Positions 51,390 to 60,677 of a stretch of 64,000 nucleotides of DNA are shown in pieces. The stretch is from Ralstonia wenshanensis (GTDB lineage: Bacteria; Pseudomonadota; Gammaproteobacteria; Burkholderiales; Burkholderiaceae): NCBI RefSeq assembly GCF_021173085.1, contig NZ_CP076413.1, positions 2,751,001 to 2,815,000 on the forward strand, written 5' to 3'. Made by a program: the position numbers and the translations under genes. Each line of letters opens with the position of its first letter. The first letter of the stretch is position 1. The notes below the pieces were generated by a model that saw nothing but the letters and a program-made list of their open reading frames with translations, was not told where the DNA came from and ran no database searches.

Positions 51390-52385
51390 CTAGTGGCTTC
51401 GCAGCGGCGTGGAGCCGCGCGTGACAAGCCGCCCCGTGAGCAACACGCGACGCGTCGGCAGGGCGGGCTGTGCGAGGCGATCCTGCAGCATTGCCATCGC
51501 CATGCGGCCGATGTCATAGACCGGCTGTTCGATCACGGTGATGCCCGGGCCGGCGAGTTCCGTCCAAGGCTCATTGTCAAAGCCCGCCACGGCGATGCCG
51601 CGCGGCACATCCAGCGAGAGCTTGCGCAACGCGCGCAGCACGCCCAGCAGCGATTGCGCGTTACTCGCGACGAGCGCGTCGGGGCGATCACGTTCCGTAC
51701 CGGACAGCCATGCCAGCGTCTCGGCCTCCGCGGCCTCGGCGGTCGGCAGGATGAAACGTGCCTCGGCGGCAATGCCGTGACGTGCCAACGCCGTCGCGAA
51801 TCCGGCCTGACGCTCAGCGCCCGTGCTGCTGGTCCGCCCGAACAGGCCGCCGATGCGCCGATAACCCTGCGTGGCGAGGTGCTCAGCCAATGCTTGCGCG
51901 GCCTGCTGGTTGTCGAGCACCACGGCATCGGTCCCACAGGTCGGGCCCGCTCGGTCGATCAGCACGACCGGGTAGCCAAGGTGCACCGGTTGCTGCGCTT
52001 CAGCAATGGCGCGCGTCGGCGAGAGGATCACACCGGTCACGCGCTCCTCTTCCATCAAGCGCAGGTACATCGCCTCCTTCTCAGGGTCTTCGTCGGAATT
52101 GCACAGGATGACGCGCAGGCCGGCGGCGTAGGCCGCGTCTTCCACCGCCCGGCTGACGCTGGTGAAGAACGGGTTGCGGATGTCGGAGACGATCAGCCCG
52201 ACGGTCTGCGCCTGCTGTGAGCGCAGCCGCCGTGCCGACAGGTTCGGCCGATACCCGGACGCCGCCACCGCCGCATCGACGCGTCGGCGCAGTTCTGCGC
52301 TCACGGGGCCGCCGGCGAGCGCGCGTGACACCGTTGCCACCGACACGCCCGCTGCCGCCGCCACGTCTTTGATTCGGACCGTCAT
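51390..52385 (-). CDS. fruR: LacI-family repressor, probable fructose regulator FruR
   Basis: A 331-aa DNA-binding regulator. The HTH is at residues 4-23 (IKDVAAAAGVSVATVSRAL) with the hinge at about 45-60; the periplasmic-binding-like effector domain follows. Fructose 1-phosphate as effector is inferred from the divergent fru operon. Near-palindromic sites TGTAATCGATTTCA (52522-52535) and TGAAATCGTTTCCA (52388-52401) in the 212-base intergenic region support direct and self control. The frame is open upstream to 52520, but 52385 is the family start. Confidence 0.88.
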   Translation of the reverse strand: MTVRIKDVAAAAGVSVATVSRALAGGPVSAELRRRVDAAVAASGYRPNLSARRLRSQQAQTVGLIVSDIRNPFFTSVSRAVEDAAYAAGLRVILCNSDEDPEKEAMYLRLMEEERVTGVILSPTRAIAEAQQPVHLGYPVVLIDRAGPTCGTDAVVLDNQQAAQALAEHLATQGYRRIGGLFGRTSSTGAERQAGFATALARHGIAAEARFILPTAEAAEAETLAWLSGTERDRPDALVASNAQSLLGVLRALRKLSLDVPRGIAVAGFDNEPWTELAGPGITVIEQPVYDIGRMAMAMLQDRLAQPALPTRRVLLTGRLVTRGSTPLRSH

Positions 52386-52387
52386 GG

Positions 52388-52401
52388 TGAAATCGTTTCC
52401 A
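52388..52401. promoter_or_regulatory. Candidate FruR operator at the fruR start
   Basis: TGAAATCGTTTCCA, imperfect palindrome centred on CG, two bases upstream of the fruR ATG. It shares its core with the operator in the fru promoter. Confidence 0.5.
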
Positions 52402-52508
52402 AAGAAAGCGCCATCATAGCGAAGGGCAGCCTCGTCACTAAAGCCTGACCGCCCTAGGGAAAACCCCGTAAATACCGGAAGATACGTCACTTTGTGTCGC
52501 GCCGCACA

Positions 52509-52537
52509 TTGACACTCCAACTGTAATCGATTTCAAT
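52509..52537 (+). promoter_or_regulatory. fru operon promoter with embedded operator
   Basis: TTGACA (52509-52514), 17-base spacer, TTCAAT (52532-52537). The near-palindrome TGTAATCGATTTCA (52522-52535, 12 of 14 positions symmetric) covers the spacer and the -10, so a bound LacI-type repressor would block RNA polymerase. Confidence 0.7.
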
Positions 52538-52597
52538 TCGCGATCATCGACGACACGCCGGGCCTTGGAGCACGGCAGCCGCAGGAGACCCCGCCGC

Positions 52598-55138
52598 ATG
52601 GCTTCCGCCCTGATCTGCGCCGAACGCATCCGTCTGCAGCAACGCGCCACCGACAAGGAAAGCGCCATCCGCGCCGCCGGCCAATTGCTGGCCGACGCAG
52701 GCTGCATCGACCCGGCCTATATCGACAGCCTTCTACGCCGCGAGACCGTGGCCAACACGTTTCTCGGCCATGGCGTCGCCATTCCGCATGGCATGGGCGA
52801 GGACCGCCACCTGATCCGCCAGACGGGCATTGCGGTGCTGCAGTTTCCCGACGGGCTGGAGTGGCACCCGGGGCAGACGACGCACCTGGTGTTTGCCATC
52901 GCCGCGCAGTCGGACGAGCACATCACGCTGCTGCGCCGGCTGACACGGCTACTGAATGACGACGCACGCCTGCGGCAGCTCTTCACCACGCAGAACGCCG
53001 AAGAGCTTGTCGCCGCGCTCTCGAGCGACGCACCCGCGCCCGCCGCCAGCACGCCCGGCGCCGACCTCGCCGAGCAGCGCACCTTGACGCTGGAATATCC
53101 GAGCGGCCTGCACGCCCGCCCGGCCGCGCAGTGGGTGGAAGCCGCCCGCCGCTTTGCCGCGCGCGTGCAAGTGCGCCACGGCAATGAAACCGCCGACGCA
53201 AAGAACCTGGTGGCGTTGCTGCAATTGGGGCTTGCGGCGGGCGCCAAGCTCACGCTCTCTGCGGAAGGCCCCGACGCCGGCGCCGCGCTCGACGCCCTGA
53301 TGCAGACCATCCGAGGCCTGACGGCGCAGGAACGCGCGCAGGCCGCACGCGACACGCAAGCAGCGCGCACGCGCCAGACCGCGCACGGGTGGCAGGCCGA
53401 CGCGGCGTTGCCGGCCATCGGCGGCATTGCGGCGAGCCCCGGCTTGGCGATCGGCCCCATCCATGTGTTGCAGCACGGTGCGTCAACCGTGCTCGATCAC
53501 CCGGTCGCGCTGACCACCGGCGGCGATCTGCTGGACCAGGCGCTGGCCAGCACGCGCGCCGAGCTGGAAGCCCTGGCACGCGACACCGCCGCCCGCCTGG
53601 GCGAAGCCGAAGCGGGCATCTTCAAGGCCCAGGCCGAACTGCTGGGCGACACCGATCTCATGACGCTGACGTGCCAGGCGATGGTCGAGGGCCACGGCGT
53701 GGCGTGGTCCTGGGATCAGGCCGTCGAACGCCTGGCCGAGCGACTCGGCGCGCTCGGCAATCCGCTGCTGGCCGCGCGCGCGGCCGACTTGCGCGACGTG
53801 GGTCGGCGGGTGCTCGGCCATATCGATCCGTCGCTGCGCAGTGCCGCGCAGACACTGCCGGACACGCCCTGCATCCTGGTTGCGGCAGATCTGTCGCCGT
53901 CGGATACGGCGGCACTCGATACGCGACGCATCATCGGCATCGTCACCGCGCAAGGCGGCCCAACCTCGCACACGGCCATCCTGACGCGCACGCTGGGCAT
54001 CCCGGCCGTCGTGGCCGCCGGCCCGGCCGTGCTCGATGTGGCGACGGGCACCCAGGCCATCATCGACGGCACGGGCGGCCGTCTGGTGCTGGATCCGGAC
54101 GCTGCCAGCATCGCCAGCGCCCGGGCATGGCTGCAGGAAGATGCCAGCCGCGCTCAGCGTGAGCAGGCAGAACGCGGCTTGCCCGCCCGCACACGTGACG
54201 GCCACACGGTGGAGATCGCCGCCAACGTCAACCTGCCCGCGCAGGCGGTCGAAGCCATCACGCTCGGCGCGGAAGGCGTTGGCCTGATGCGCACCGAATT
54301 CCTGTTCCTCGAACGCGACCACACGCCGGACGAAGACACGCAATATGCCGTCTACGCCGACATGCTGAAAAGCCTCGGCGGCCGCCCGCTGATCGTGCGC
54401 ACCCTGGATATCGGCGGCGACAAGCAGGTCCCGCATCTGAACCTGCCGACAGAAGACAACCCCTTCCTCGGTGTGCGCGGTGCGCGCCTGCTGCTGCGCC
54501 GGCCCGACCTCATGGAGCCGCAACTGCGAGCGCTCTATCGCGCCGCCCGCGATGTCGGCAAGGGCAGCGCGTTGTCGATCATGTTCCCGATGATCACCGC
54601 CTTGGAGGAAGTGATCGCCCTGCGCACCGCGTGCGAGCGCATCCGCGCTGAACTCGACGCGCCGGCGGTGCCGCTGGGCATCATGGTGGAGGTGCCGGCC
54701 GCCGCGCTACTGGCCGATCGCCTGGCCGAGCATGTCGACTTCTTTTCCATCGGCACGAACGACCTGACGCAATACACGCTGGCGATCGACCGCCAGCATC
54801 CCGACCTCGCCGCCGAGGCCGACAGCCTGCACCCGACGGTGCTCCGTCTGATCCAGCAGACCGTGCAAGGCGCCGCACGCCACGGGCGCTGGGTAGGCGT
54901 ATGTGGCGGCTTGGCGGGAGACCCGTTCGGCGCGCTGCTGCTCACGGGGCTGGGCGTGCATGAACTGTCGATGAGCCCGCGCGATATCGCGCCGGTCAAG
55001 GCGCGGTTGCGCGAGGCACATGCCGGCACGCTGTCACAACTCGCGGAACGCGCGTTGGCCTGCGCATGCGCCCAGGACGTGCGCGACCTTGAAGCGACCT
55101 TGACGATCTTGGCACCGGGCAAGGAGATGGCGGCATGA
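52598..55138 (+). CDS. fruB: Fructose PTS multiphosphoryl transfer protein (EIIA-HPr-EI)
   Basis: An 846-aa fusion that carries phosphate from PEP to the fructose permease. Domain order: EIIA-Fru (residues 1-145, active H64 in VAIPHGMG), HPr (about 160-250, H172 in LHARPAAQW), enzyme I (about 280-846, H458 in GGPTSHTAIL, and the PEP-binding C-terminal barrel). It can thus work without separate HPr or EI. The start is ATG 52598, with AGGAGA upstream; a longer frame with a TTG at 52565 is possible. The stop overlaps fruK by 4 bases. Confidence 0.95.
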   Translation: MASALICAERIRLQQRATDKESAIRAAGQLLADAGCIDPAYIDSLLRRETVANTFLGHGVAIPHGMGEDRHLIRQTGIAVLQFPDGLEWHPGQTTHLVFAIAAQSDEHITLLRRLTRLLNDDARLRQLFTTQNAEELVAALSSDAPAPAASTPGADLAEQRTLTLEYPSGLHARPAAQWVEAARRFAARVQVRHGNETADAKNLVALLQLGLAAGAKLTLSAEGPDAGAALDALMQTIRGLTAQERAQAARDTQAARTRQTAHGWQADAALPAIGGIAASPGLAIGPIHVLQHGASTVLDHPVALTTGGDLLDQALASTRAELEALARDTAARLGEAEAGIFKAQAELLGDTDLMTLTCQAMVEGHGVAWSWDQAVERLAERLGALGNPLLAARAADLRDVGRRVLGHIDPSLRSAAQTLPDTPCILVAADLSPSDTAALDTRRIIGIVTAQGGPTSHTAILTRTLGIPAVVAAGPAVLDVATGTQAIIDGTGGRLVLDPDAASIASARAWLQEDASRAQREQAERGLPARTRDGHTVEIAANVNLPAQAVEAITLGAEGVGLMRTEFLFLERDHTPDEDTQYAVYADMLKSLGGRPLIVRTLDIGGDKQVPHLNLPTEDNPFLGVRGARLLLRRPDLMEPQLRALYRAARDVGKGSALSIMFPMITALEEVIALRTACERIRAELDAPAVPLGIMVEVPAAALLADRLAEHVDFFSIGTNDLTQYTLAIDRQHPDLAAEADSLHPTVLRLIQQTVQGAARHGRWVGVCGGLAGDPFGALLLTGLGVHELSMSPRDIAPVKARLREAHAGTLSQLAERALACACAQDVRDLEATLTILAPGKEMAA

Positions 55139-56088
55139 GCGACGCGCGCATCGCCACCATCACGCTCAACCCGGCCATCGACATGACCATCGGGCTGGAG
55201 CGCCTCGAACGCGGGCGCGTCAACATCGGCCGCAGCGTCACGCAACAGGCCGGCGGCAAGGGCGTCAACGTGGCGGCCTGCCTGGCCGATTGGCAGGTGC
55301 CGGTAATCGCCACGGGCCTCCTGGGCGACGCCAACGCCGAGCTGTTCGAGGCGCTGTTTGCGCGCAAGGGCGTGCTCGACGGCTTCTGCCGCGTGCCCGG
55401 CACCAATCGCACCAACATCAAGATCAGCGACCAGGCAGACGGACAGACCACCGACATCAATCTGCCAGGCATTGACGCCACGTCTGCCGAGTTCGACGCG
55501 CTGTGCGACCGCATTGACGCGTTCGCCGACATTGCGGGCGCTGCGCTGTGCGGCAGCCTGGCCGGGGGCTTGCAGCCCGATACCTACGTGAGATTGCTGG
55601 CGCGGCTGAACCGCCGCGGCATACCCACGTTGCTGGACACCAGCGGCGCACCGCTCACACAGGTGCTGGCGGCCCCGCGCGAGTCCCTGCCGACGGCAAT
55701 CAAGCCAAACCGGCACGAACTGGAACTGTGGGCGGGTACGTCGCTGCCCACGCTGGCTGAAACGGTGGACGTGGCGCACGCCATCCATGCGCGTGGCGTG
55801 GCGCAAGTCATCGTATCGCTGGGCGAGGACGGCGCGCTGTTCGTCACAGCGCAAGGCACATGGCAGGCCAGCCTGCCGCCGGTACGCGCCGCCAGCACTG
55901 TCGGTGCGGGTGACGCCATGGTGGCCGGCGTGCTGGCCGGCTGGCATGCCGGTGCCGGCATGGAAGAGACCGTGCGCCTTTCGGTTGCCTTTGCCGCATG
56001 CAAGTTGCAGCGCCTGGGCCCGCACCTTCCGCCCCCGGGGCAGGTACGCGAACGCGCGGCCGCCGTCCAGATGCAGCGCGTGGCCTGA
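55135..56088 (+). CDS. fruK: 1-phosphofructokinase
   Basis: FruK converts fructose 1-phosphate to fructose 1,6-bisphosphate. It is a 317-aa PfkB-family sugar kinase, with the N-terminal GGKGVNVA substrate site and the C-terminal GAGDAMVAGVLAG anion hole with the catalytic Asp. It lies between fruB (4-base overlap) and fruA (50-base gap), so the substrate follows from context. Confidence 0.96.
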   Translation: MSDARIATITLNPAIDMTIGLERLERGRVNIGRSVTQQAGGKGVNVAACLADWQVPVIATGLLGDANAELFEALFARKGVLDGFCRVPGTNRTNIKISDQADGQTTDINLPGIDATSAEFDALCDRIDAFADIAGAALCGSLAGGLQPDTYVRLLARLNRRGIPTLLDTSGAPLTQVLAAPRESLPTAIKPNRHELELWAGTSLPTLAETVDVAHAIHARGVAQVIVSLGEDGALFVTAQGTWQASLPPVRAASTVGAGDAMVAGVLAGWHAGAGMEETVRLSVAFAACKLQRLGPHLPPPGQVRERAAAVQMQRVA

Positions 56089-56138
56089 CGCCGCGACCAT
56101 CGCATCGCCACACGCTCAACGCATTCAAGGAGCCGATC

Positions 56139-57854
56139 ATGGCAAACCTGCTGGCAATTCTCGGTGCGGATGGCCGCACCACCCGTGCGATGCTCGCCGG
56201 TGCGGCCCTGCGCCATGCAGCGCGCGAATCGGGCTGCAAGCTCGACGTGGACGTGCGCGGCCCGGACACCGCCTCGGTGGTCGACACTGCTGTGCTGGCC
56301 ACCGCCGATGCCGTCGTCTGGGCAGGCCTCTCGCCCGACGCGGCGGCTCGCCACGCCAATCCGCGCACGCTTGAAGTCACGCTCGATGAAGTGCTGGCGG
56401 ACGCCCGAGCCGTGCTGGCCCGCATGATGCACAACGCCCCGCCCGCACCGAAAGCCCGCACGCAAGCCCAACGCATCGTCGCCATCACATCGTGCCCAAC
56501 CGGCATCGCCCACACCTTCATGGCTGCCGAAGCGCTCACGCAGGCCGCCGGTGCGCTCGGTCACACGATCCACGTGGAAACGCAGGGCTCGGTGGGCGCA
56601 CAGAACACGCTGTCGGCGGATGCCATCGCTAGCGCGGATCTCGTGTTGATCGCCGCCGACACGCAGGTGGACCTGTCTCGCTTTGCCGGCAAGCGCGTCT
56701 TCCGCGCGGGCACCAAGGCCGCCATTCACGATGGGCAGGCGCTGATCCGCCGCGCCTTCGATGAGGCGTCCGTGGAAGGCGGCGGAACGGCGCAATCGGG
56801 AGGCACCACAGCCGGCGCTGCGGAACAGCAGCGCACCGGCCCGTACAAACACCTGATGACCGGCGTGTCGTTCATGCTGCCCTTCGTGGTGGCGGGGGGC
56901 ATCCTGATTGCACTGGCGTTTGCCCTGGGCGGCATCTACGTGACGGACCCGTCGGCCAGCCACACGCTGGGCGGCGTGCTGTTCCAGATCGGTGCCAAGT
57001 CGGCCTTTGCGTTGATGGTGCCGGTGCTCGCCGGATACATCGCCTATTCGATCGCCAGCCGGCCGGGTATTGCCCCCGGTATGGTCGGCGGCATGCTGGC
57101 CGCCAGCCTAGGGGCGGGATTCCTCGGCGGCATCGTCGCCGGGTTCGTTGCAGGCTATGGCACCGAGGCGCTCAACCGTTGGCTGAAGTTGCCGCGCAAC
57201 CTGGAAGGGCTGAAACCGGTGCTGATCCTGCCGGTGCTCGGCTGCCTGCTGACGGGCCTCGTGATGCTGTATGTGGTCGGCACGCCGGTTGCCGCGTTGC
57301 TCGCCTCCCTCACAACTTGGCTGCGCGGCATGCAAGGCGCCAACGCGGTACCGCTGGGCGCACTGCTGGGCGGCATGATGGCCTTTGACATGGGCGGCCC
57401 CATCAACAAGGCCGCGTATGCCTTCAGCACCGGGCTGATCGGCGCACAGGTCTACACGCCGATGGCGGCCACCATGGCCGCAGGCATGACGCCGCCGCTG
57501 GGCATTGCACTTGCAGCATGGCTTTTCCCGTCGCGCTTCACGCGAGACGAGCGCCAGGCGGCAAGGGCCACCGCCGTGCTGGGCCTCGCCTTCATCAGCG
57601 AGGGGGCGATCCCTTATGCGGCCCGAGACCCATTCCGCGTGATTCCTGCGCTCGTGGTGGGATCCGCATGCGCGGGTGCCCTATCGATGCTGTTCGGGGT
57701 GGAATTGCGCGTGCCGCACGGCGGGGCATTTGTGCTGCCGATCCCGAACGCGGTGACGCATCTGGGCGGCTATGTGGTGGCGTTGGTGGCCGGCACCGTT
57801 GTTACCGCCGTGCTGCTTGCTGTGATGAAGCGCCGGGTGACTGAAGCCGCCTGA
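56139..57854 (+). CDS. fruA: Fructose-specific PTS permease EIIBC
   Basis: FruA takes up fructose and delivers it as fructose 1-phosphate. It is 571 aa. An N-terminal IIB-like domain (residues 1-100) lacks the active Cys and resembles the degenerate IIB' of E. coli FruA. The working IIB follows with Cys119 in ITSCPTGIAHTF. The EIIC membrane domain begins near residue 240, with about eight to ten segments. AAGGAG lies upstream of the ATG. Confidence 0.96.
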   Translation: MANLLAILGADGRTTRAMLAGAALRHAARESGCKLDVDVRGPDTASVVDTAVLATADAVVWAGLSPDAAARHANPRTLEVTLDEVLADARAVLARMMHNAPPAPKARTQAQRIVAITSCPTGIAHTFMAAEALTQAAGALGHTIHVETQGSVGAQNTLSADAIASADLVLIAADTQVDLSRFAGKRVFRAGTKAAIHDGQALIRRAFDEASVEGGGTAQSGGTTAGAAEQQRTGPYKHLMTGVSFMLPFVVAGGILIALAFALGGIYVTDPSASHTLGGVLFQIGAKSAFALMVPVLAGYIAYSIASRPGIAPGMVGGMLAASLGAGFLGGIVAGFVAGYGTEALNRWLKLPRNLEGLKPVLILPVLGCLLTGLVMLYVVGTPVAALLASLTTWLRGMQGANAVPLGALLGGMMAFDMGGPINKAAYAFSTGLIGAQVYTPMAATMAAGMTPPLGIALAAWLFPSRFTRDERQAARATAVLGLAFISEGAIPYAARDPFRVIPALVVGSACAGALSMLFGVELRVPHGGAFVLPIPNAVTHLGGYVVALVAGTVVTAVLLAVMKRRVTEAA

Positions 57855-57905
57855 AACGGCGCCCCGTGTGAAGGACGCCGTGCACATCGCGCGGCTTCTT
57901 TGTCT
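57843..57905 (+). terminator. Possible branched terminator of the fru operon
   Basis: Outer arms GAAGCCGC (57843-57850) and GCGGCTTC (57891-57898) enclose ACGGCG (57856-57861) with CGCCGT (57876-57881). TTTGTCTC follows. The outer left arm overlaps the end of fruA. Plausible but unusual. Confidence 0.4.
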
Positions 57906-57944
57906 CAAAAACGCTCAAAAGCGACGTTGCCCGCCCGATTCTGT

Positions 57945-57972
57945 TTGCCTCCCCAGCCCGTTTAGCTATGAT
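57945..57972 (+). promoter_or_regulatory. Candidate promoter of the ABC binding protein gene
   Basis: TTGCCT (57945-57950), 16-base spacer, TATGAT (57967-57972), 30 bases upstream of the ATG at 58002. GGGGGAG precedes the ATG. Confidence 0.6.
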
Positions 57973-58001
57973 GCCGGCAAATCAACTCTCGGGGGAGAGC
58001 A

Positions 58002-59159
58002 ATGCAATCTCGCAAAATCACCGGGCTGATGGCGATGTTCGCAGCGGGCATCATCGGCATGGCGTCAAGCGGCGCGAGCGCCGAGACGGGGGTGACGAAC
58101 GACGCGATCATCGTCGGCCAATCGGCGCCCATGAGCGGACCGGCGGCACAGCTCGGCCAGCAGATGAACCGCGGCGCCCAGTTGTACTTCAATGCCGTCA
58201 ACGCGGCAGGTGGCGTCAACGGACGCAAGATCGAGCTGAAAGTGCTCGATGATTTCTACGAGCCCGATGCCGCTGCCCGCAACACCAAGACTCTCATCGA
58301 AGACACCAAGGTCTTCGCCTTGTTCGGCTATGTCGGTACACCCACGAGCCTGGCAGCGCTGAAGATCGCCAACCCTGCAGGCGTGCCGTTCTTTGCGCCG
58401 TACTCGGGCGCCGCAGCGCTGCGCGAGCCCTTCGCGCGTAATGTGTTCCACGTGCGCGCCAGCTACAACGATGAAACCGCTGCCATCGTCCAGCAGATTC
58501 ACACCACGGGGCTGAAGCGCATTGCCGTGGTCTATAACGACGACGCCTACGGCAAGGCGGGCCTTGACGGTGTACAACGCGCGCTCAAGCTGCCGGCAAA
58601 CCAGGGGGTGACGCTCGTCGCGCAAGCCAGCGTCGTCCGTAACACCACCGACGTGAAGGGCGCGATCTCGACCGTGCTCGCGCAGAAGCCGGATGCCGTC
58701 GTTGTCATCAGTGCGTACCAAACCGTGGCAGCCCTGGTGAAGGGCGCACAAGATCAGGGCTACGCAGGCCAGTTCTATAACGTCTCGTTTGTGGGCACCA
58801 AGGCACTCGCCAACGCACTCGGCAAGGCTGGCGGCGGCGTGATCATCTCGCAGGTGATGCCGTATCCGTATAGCGGTGCATCGCCCGTGGTGCGCGATTA
58901 CCAGAAGCTGCTCAAATCCGATGGCATTACCGATTTCGACTACGGAAGCATCGAAGGCTACGTCGCGGCGCGCGTCTTTGTTGAAGGCCTCAAGCGTGCC
59001 GGCCGTGACCTGATACGCGAGAAGTTCATCGGCGCGCTGGAGTCGATGGGCAACTACGACGTTGGGGGCTTCAACGTGAACTTCTCGCCCGCCAACCACG
59101 TAGGCTCCAAGTTTGTCGAGATGACCATCATCAACTCGAACGGCCAAGTGATCCGCTGA
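58002..59159 (+). CDS. ABC transporter substrate-binding protein (branched-chain amino acid/HAAT type)
   Basis: A 385-aa periplasmic binding protein of the LivJ/Peripla_BP_6 type. A signal peptide (residues 1-27, cleaved after ASA) is followed by TGVTNDAIIVGQSAPMSGP, the family start, then two Rossmann-like lobes (GLKRIAVVYNDDAYGKAG). No permease or ATPase genes lie beside it, so it is an orphan receptor or works with a distant transporter. The ligand is unknown; similar proteins bind amino acids, amides or aromatic compounds. A promoter and terminator make it a single-gene unit. Confidence 0.9.
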   Translation: MQSRKITGLMAMFAAGIIGMASSGASAETGVTNDAIIVGQSAPMSGPAAQLGQQMNRGAQLYFNAVNAAGGVNGRKIELKVLDDFYEPDAAARNTKTLIEDTKVFALFGYVGTPTSLAALKIANPAGVPFFAPYSGAAALREPFARNVFHVRASYNDETAAIVQQIHTTGLKRIAVVYNDDAYGKAGLDGVQRALKLPANQGVTLVAQASVVRNTTDVKGAISTVLAQKPDAVVVISAYQTVAALVKGAQDQGYAGQFYNVSFVGTKALANALGKAGGGVIISQVMPYPYSGASPVVRDYQKLLKSDGITDFDYGSIEGYVAARVFVEGLKRAGRDLIREKFIGALESMGNYDVGGFNVNFSPANHVGSKFVEMTIINSNGQVIR

Positions 59160-59177
59160 ACGCGCATTACTCATCAG

Positions 59178-59210
59178 AAAAAAACCGGGCCAAGTGCCCG
59201 GTTTCTTTTT
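59178..59210. terminator. Bidirectional terminator between the ABC binding protein gene and argE
   Basis: AAACCGGGC/GCCCGGTTT with a 5-base loop, flanked by A and T tracts, at two convergent gene ends. Confidence 0.92.
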
Positions 59211-59214
59211 GCGC

Positions 59215-60411
59215 TCAAGCCGGCTGCATGTGCCGCTGCGCGAGCCGCCGCATGAACGCTTCGCACAGCGCAATCTGTGCAAGCTCGATGTACTCGTTAG
59301 GCTTATGCGCCTGCTCGATATTGCCCGGACCGCACACCACAGTCGGGATGCCCGCGCGCGCGAACAGTCCCGCTTCCGTCCCATAGTCAACCTTGCCGAC
59401 CGTGCCGCGGCTATCGGCCAACGCTTGCGCCAGCGTCACCAGCTCGTGCGATGGCGCAATCGACAGGCCCGGCGTGTTGGCCTTCATGGCGAAGCTGATG
59501 TCGGCATCGGCAGAAATCTCTTGCATTTGAGGCAGCAACATCTGCTGCGCATAGCGCTCGACCTCGCCGAAAAGCCAATCCGGATCGGTGCCTGGGAGAT
59601 AGCGGAAGTCAAAGGTGAATTCGCAATCGCGGGGCACCACGTTGGTGGCAATGCCGCCCTTGATCGTACCCGTGTTCAACGTGGTGTGCGGCACGACAAA
59701 AGCGGCATCGCGCGCCTCTTCCGCCGCCAGACGCGCGGCCAGCGAGCGAATATGCGCGATCAGCAGCGCAGCAAACTCGATCGCATTCACACCCTGCGGC
59801 GTCAACGCGGAATGGGCTTCCTTCCCGCGCACGCAGCATCGGTATTCGCGCTTGCCCTTGTGCGCAATGATGGCGCGCATCGACGTGGGTTCGCCGACGA
59901 TGCAGCCTGCGGGCTGAATGCCGTTGGCCTCCAGATCACGCAGCAGGCTGCGCACGCCCACGCAGCCGATCTCTTCGTCGTACGACAGCGAAAGATGAAA
60001 GCTGGCATCGCCCTCCGCCGCCATGAACGCGGGCACATTCGCGAGTGCCACGGCAATGAAGCTCTTCATGTCGGCCGTGCCGCGCCCGTACAGGCGACCA
60101 TCGCGGATCTGCGCTTCGAATGGGTTCGACTCCCAAGACTGGCCGTCGACGGGCACCACATCGGTATGCCCCGACAGCACCAGCCCCGGCTTGCGGCCTG
60201 GCGACAGCGTCGCAAACAGGTTCGCCTTGCCGCCCGTTGCGTCATACGTCAGTCGACAGTCCGCACCCAGCGCTCGCAATCGATCGCGCACCCATTCGAT
60301 CAGGCCAAGATTGGAATTGCGGCTGACCGTATCGAACGCCACCAGGGTGCGAATCAATTGCAGAACTTCGTCGGAAGGTTGCGATGCAGTAGCAATGGGG
60401 TCGGCAGACAT
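59215..60411 (-). CDS. argE: Acetylornithine deacetylase
   Basis: An M20 metallopeptidase-family deacetylase, 398 aa from MSADPIATASQ. Metal and catalytic motifs: LSGHTDVVPVDG, YGRGTADMK and SYDEEIGC. ArgE splits N-acetylornithine to ornithine and acetate. argJ in this window can do the same step by transfer, so argE may serve a related substrate or be a backup; the family assignment is firm and the exact substrate slightly less so. The frame is open upstream to 60591. Confidence 0.9.
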   Translation of the reverse strand: MSADPIATASQPSDEVLQLIRTLVAFDTVSRNSNLGLIEWVRDRLRALGADCRLTYDATGGKANLFATLSPGRKPGLVLSGHTDVVPVDGQSWESNPFEAQIRDGRLYGRGTADMKSFIAVALANVPAFMAAEGDASFHLSLSYDEEIGCVGVRSLLRDLEANGIQPAGCIVGEPTSMRAIIAHKGKREYRCCVRGKEAHSALTPQGVNAIEFAALLIAHIRSLAARLAAEEARDAAFVVPHTTLNTGTIKGGIATNVVPRDCEFTFDFRYLPGTDPDWLFGEVERYAQQMLLPQMQEISADADISFAMKANTPGLSIAPSHELVTLAQALADSRGTVGKVDYGTEAGLFARAGIPTVVCGPGNIEQAHKPNEYIELAQIALCEAFMRRLAQRHMQPA

Positions 60412-60630
60412 GATGGGTTCGTGTCGTTCACGTAGCGCTCGGCCAGCCCCGGCGGGAAGCGCAAAGGGCGGCGCGCGGCCAATTGGCGAGCCTCCAGTGT
60501 AGGCGTTTCGGGTGCGCTGGGCTTTGGTCGTGGATGGCGGCGCACAAGCCATCGCGTGAAGAATCCATACGAGACTGCATGGACGGATCAAGCAATTGGC
60601 GGATAGCCGGTCGGAAATCGCCCTTCGGCG

Positions 60631-60636
60631 TATGAT
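60631..60636 (+). promoter_or_regulatory. Candidate -10 box of the M20 amidohydrolase gene
   Basis: TATGAT, 41 bases before the ATG at 60678 and only 5 before an in-frame GTG at 60642, which therefore is probably not the start. No good -35 seen. Confidence 0.4.
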
Positions 60637-60677
60637 CGAACGTGATTCCGAACCTTCAGCCAGAACACGAGCGTCTC

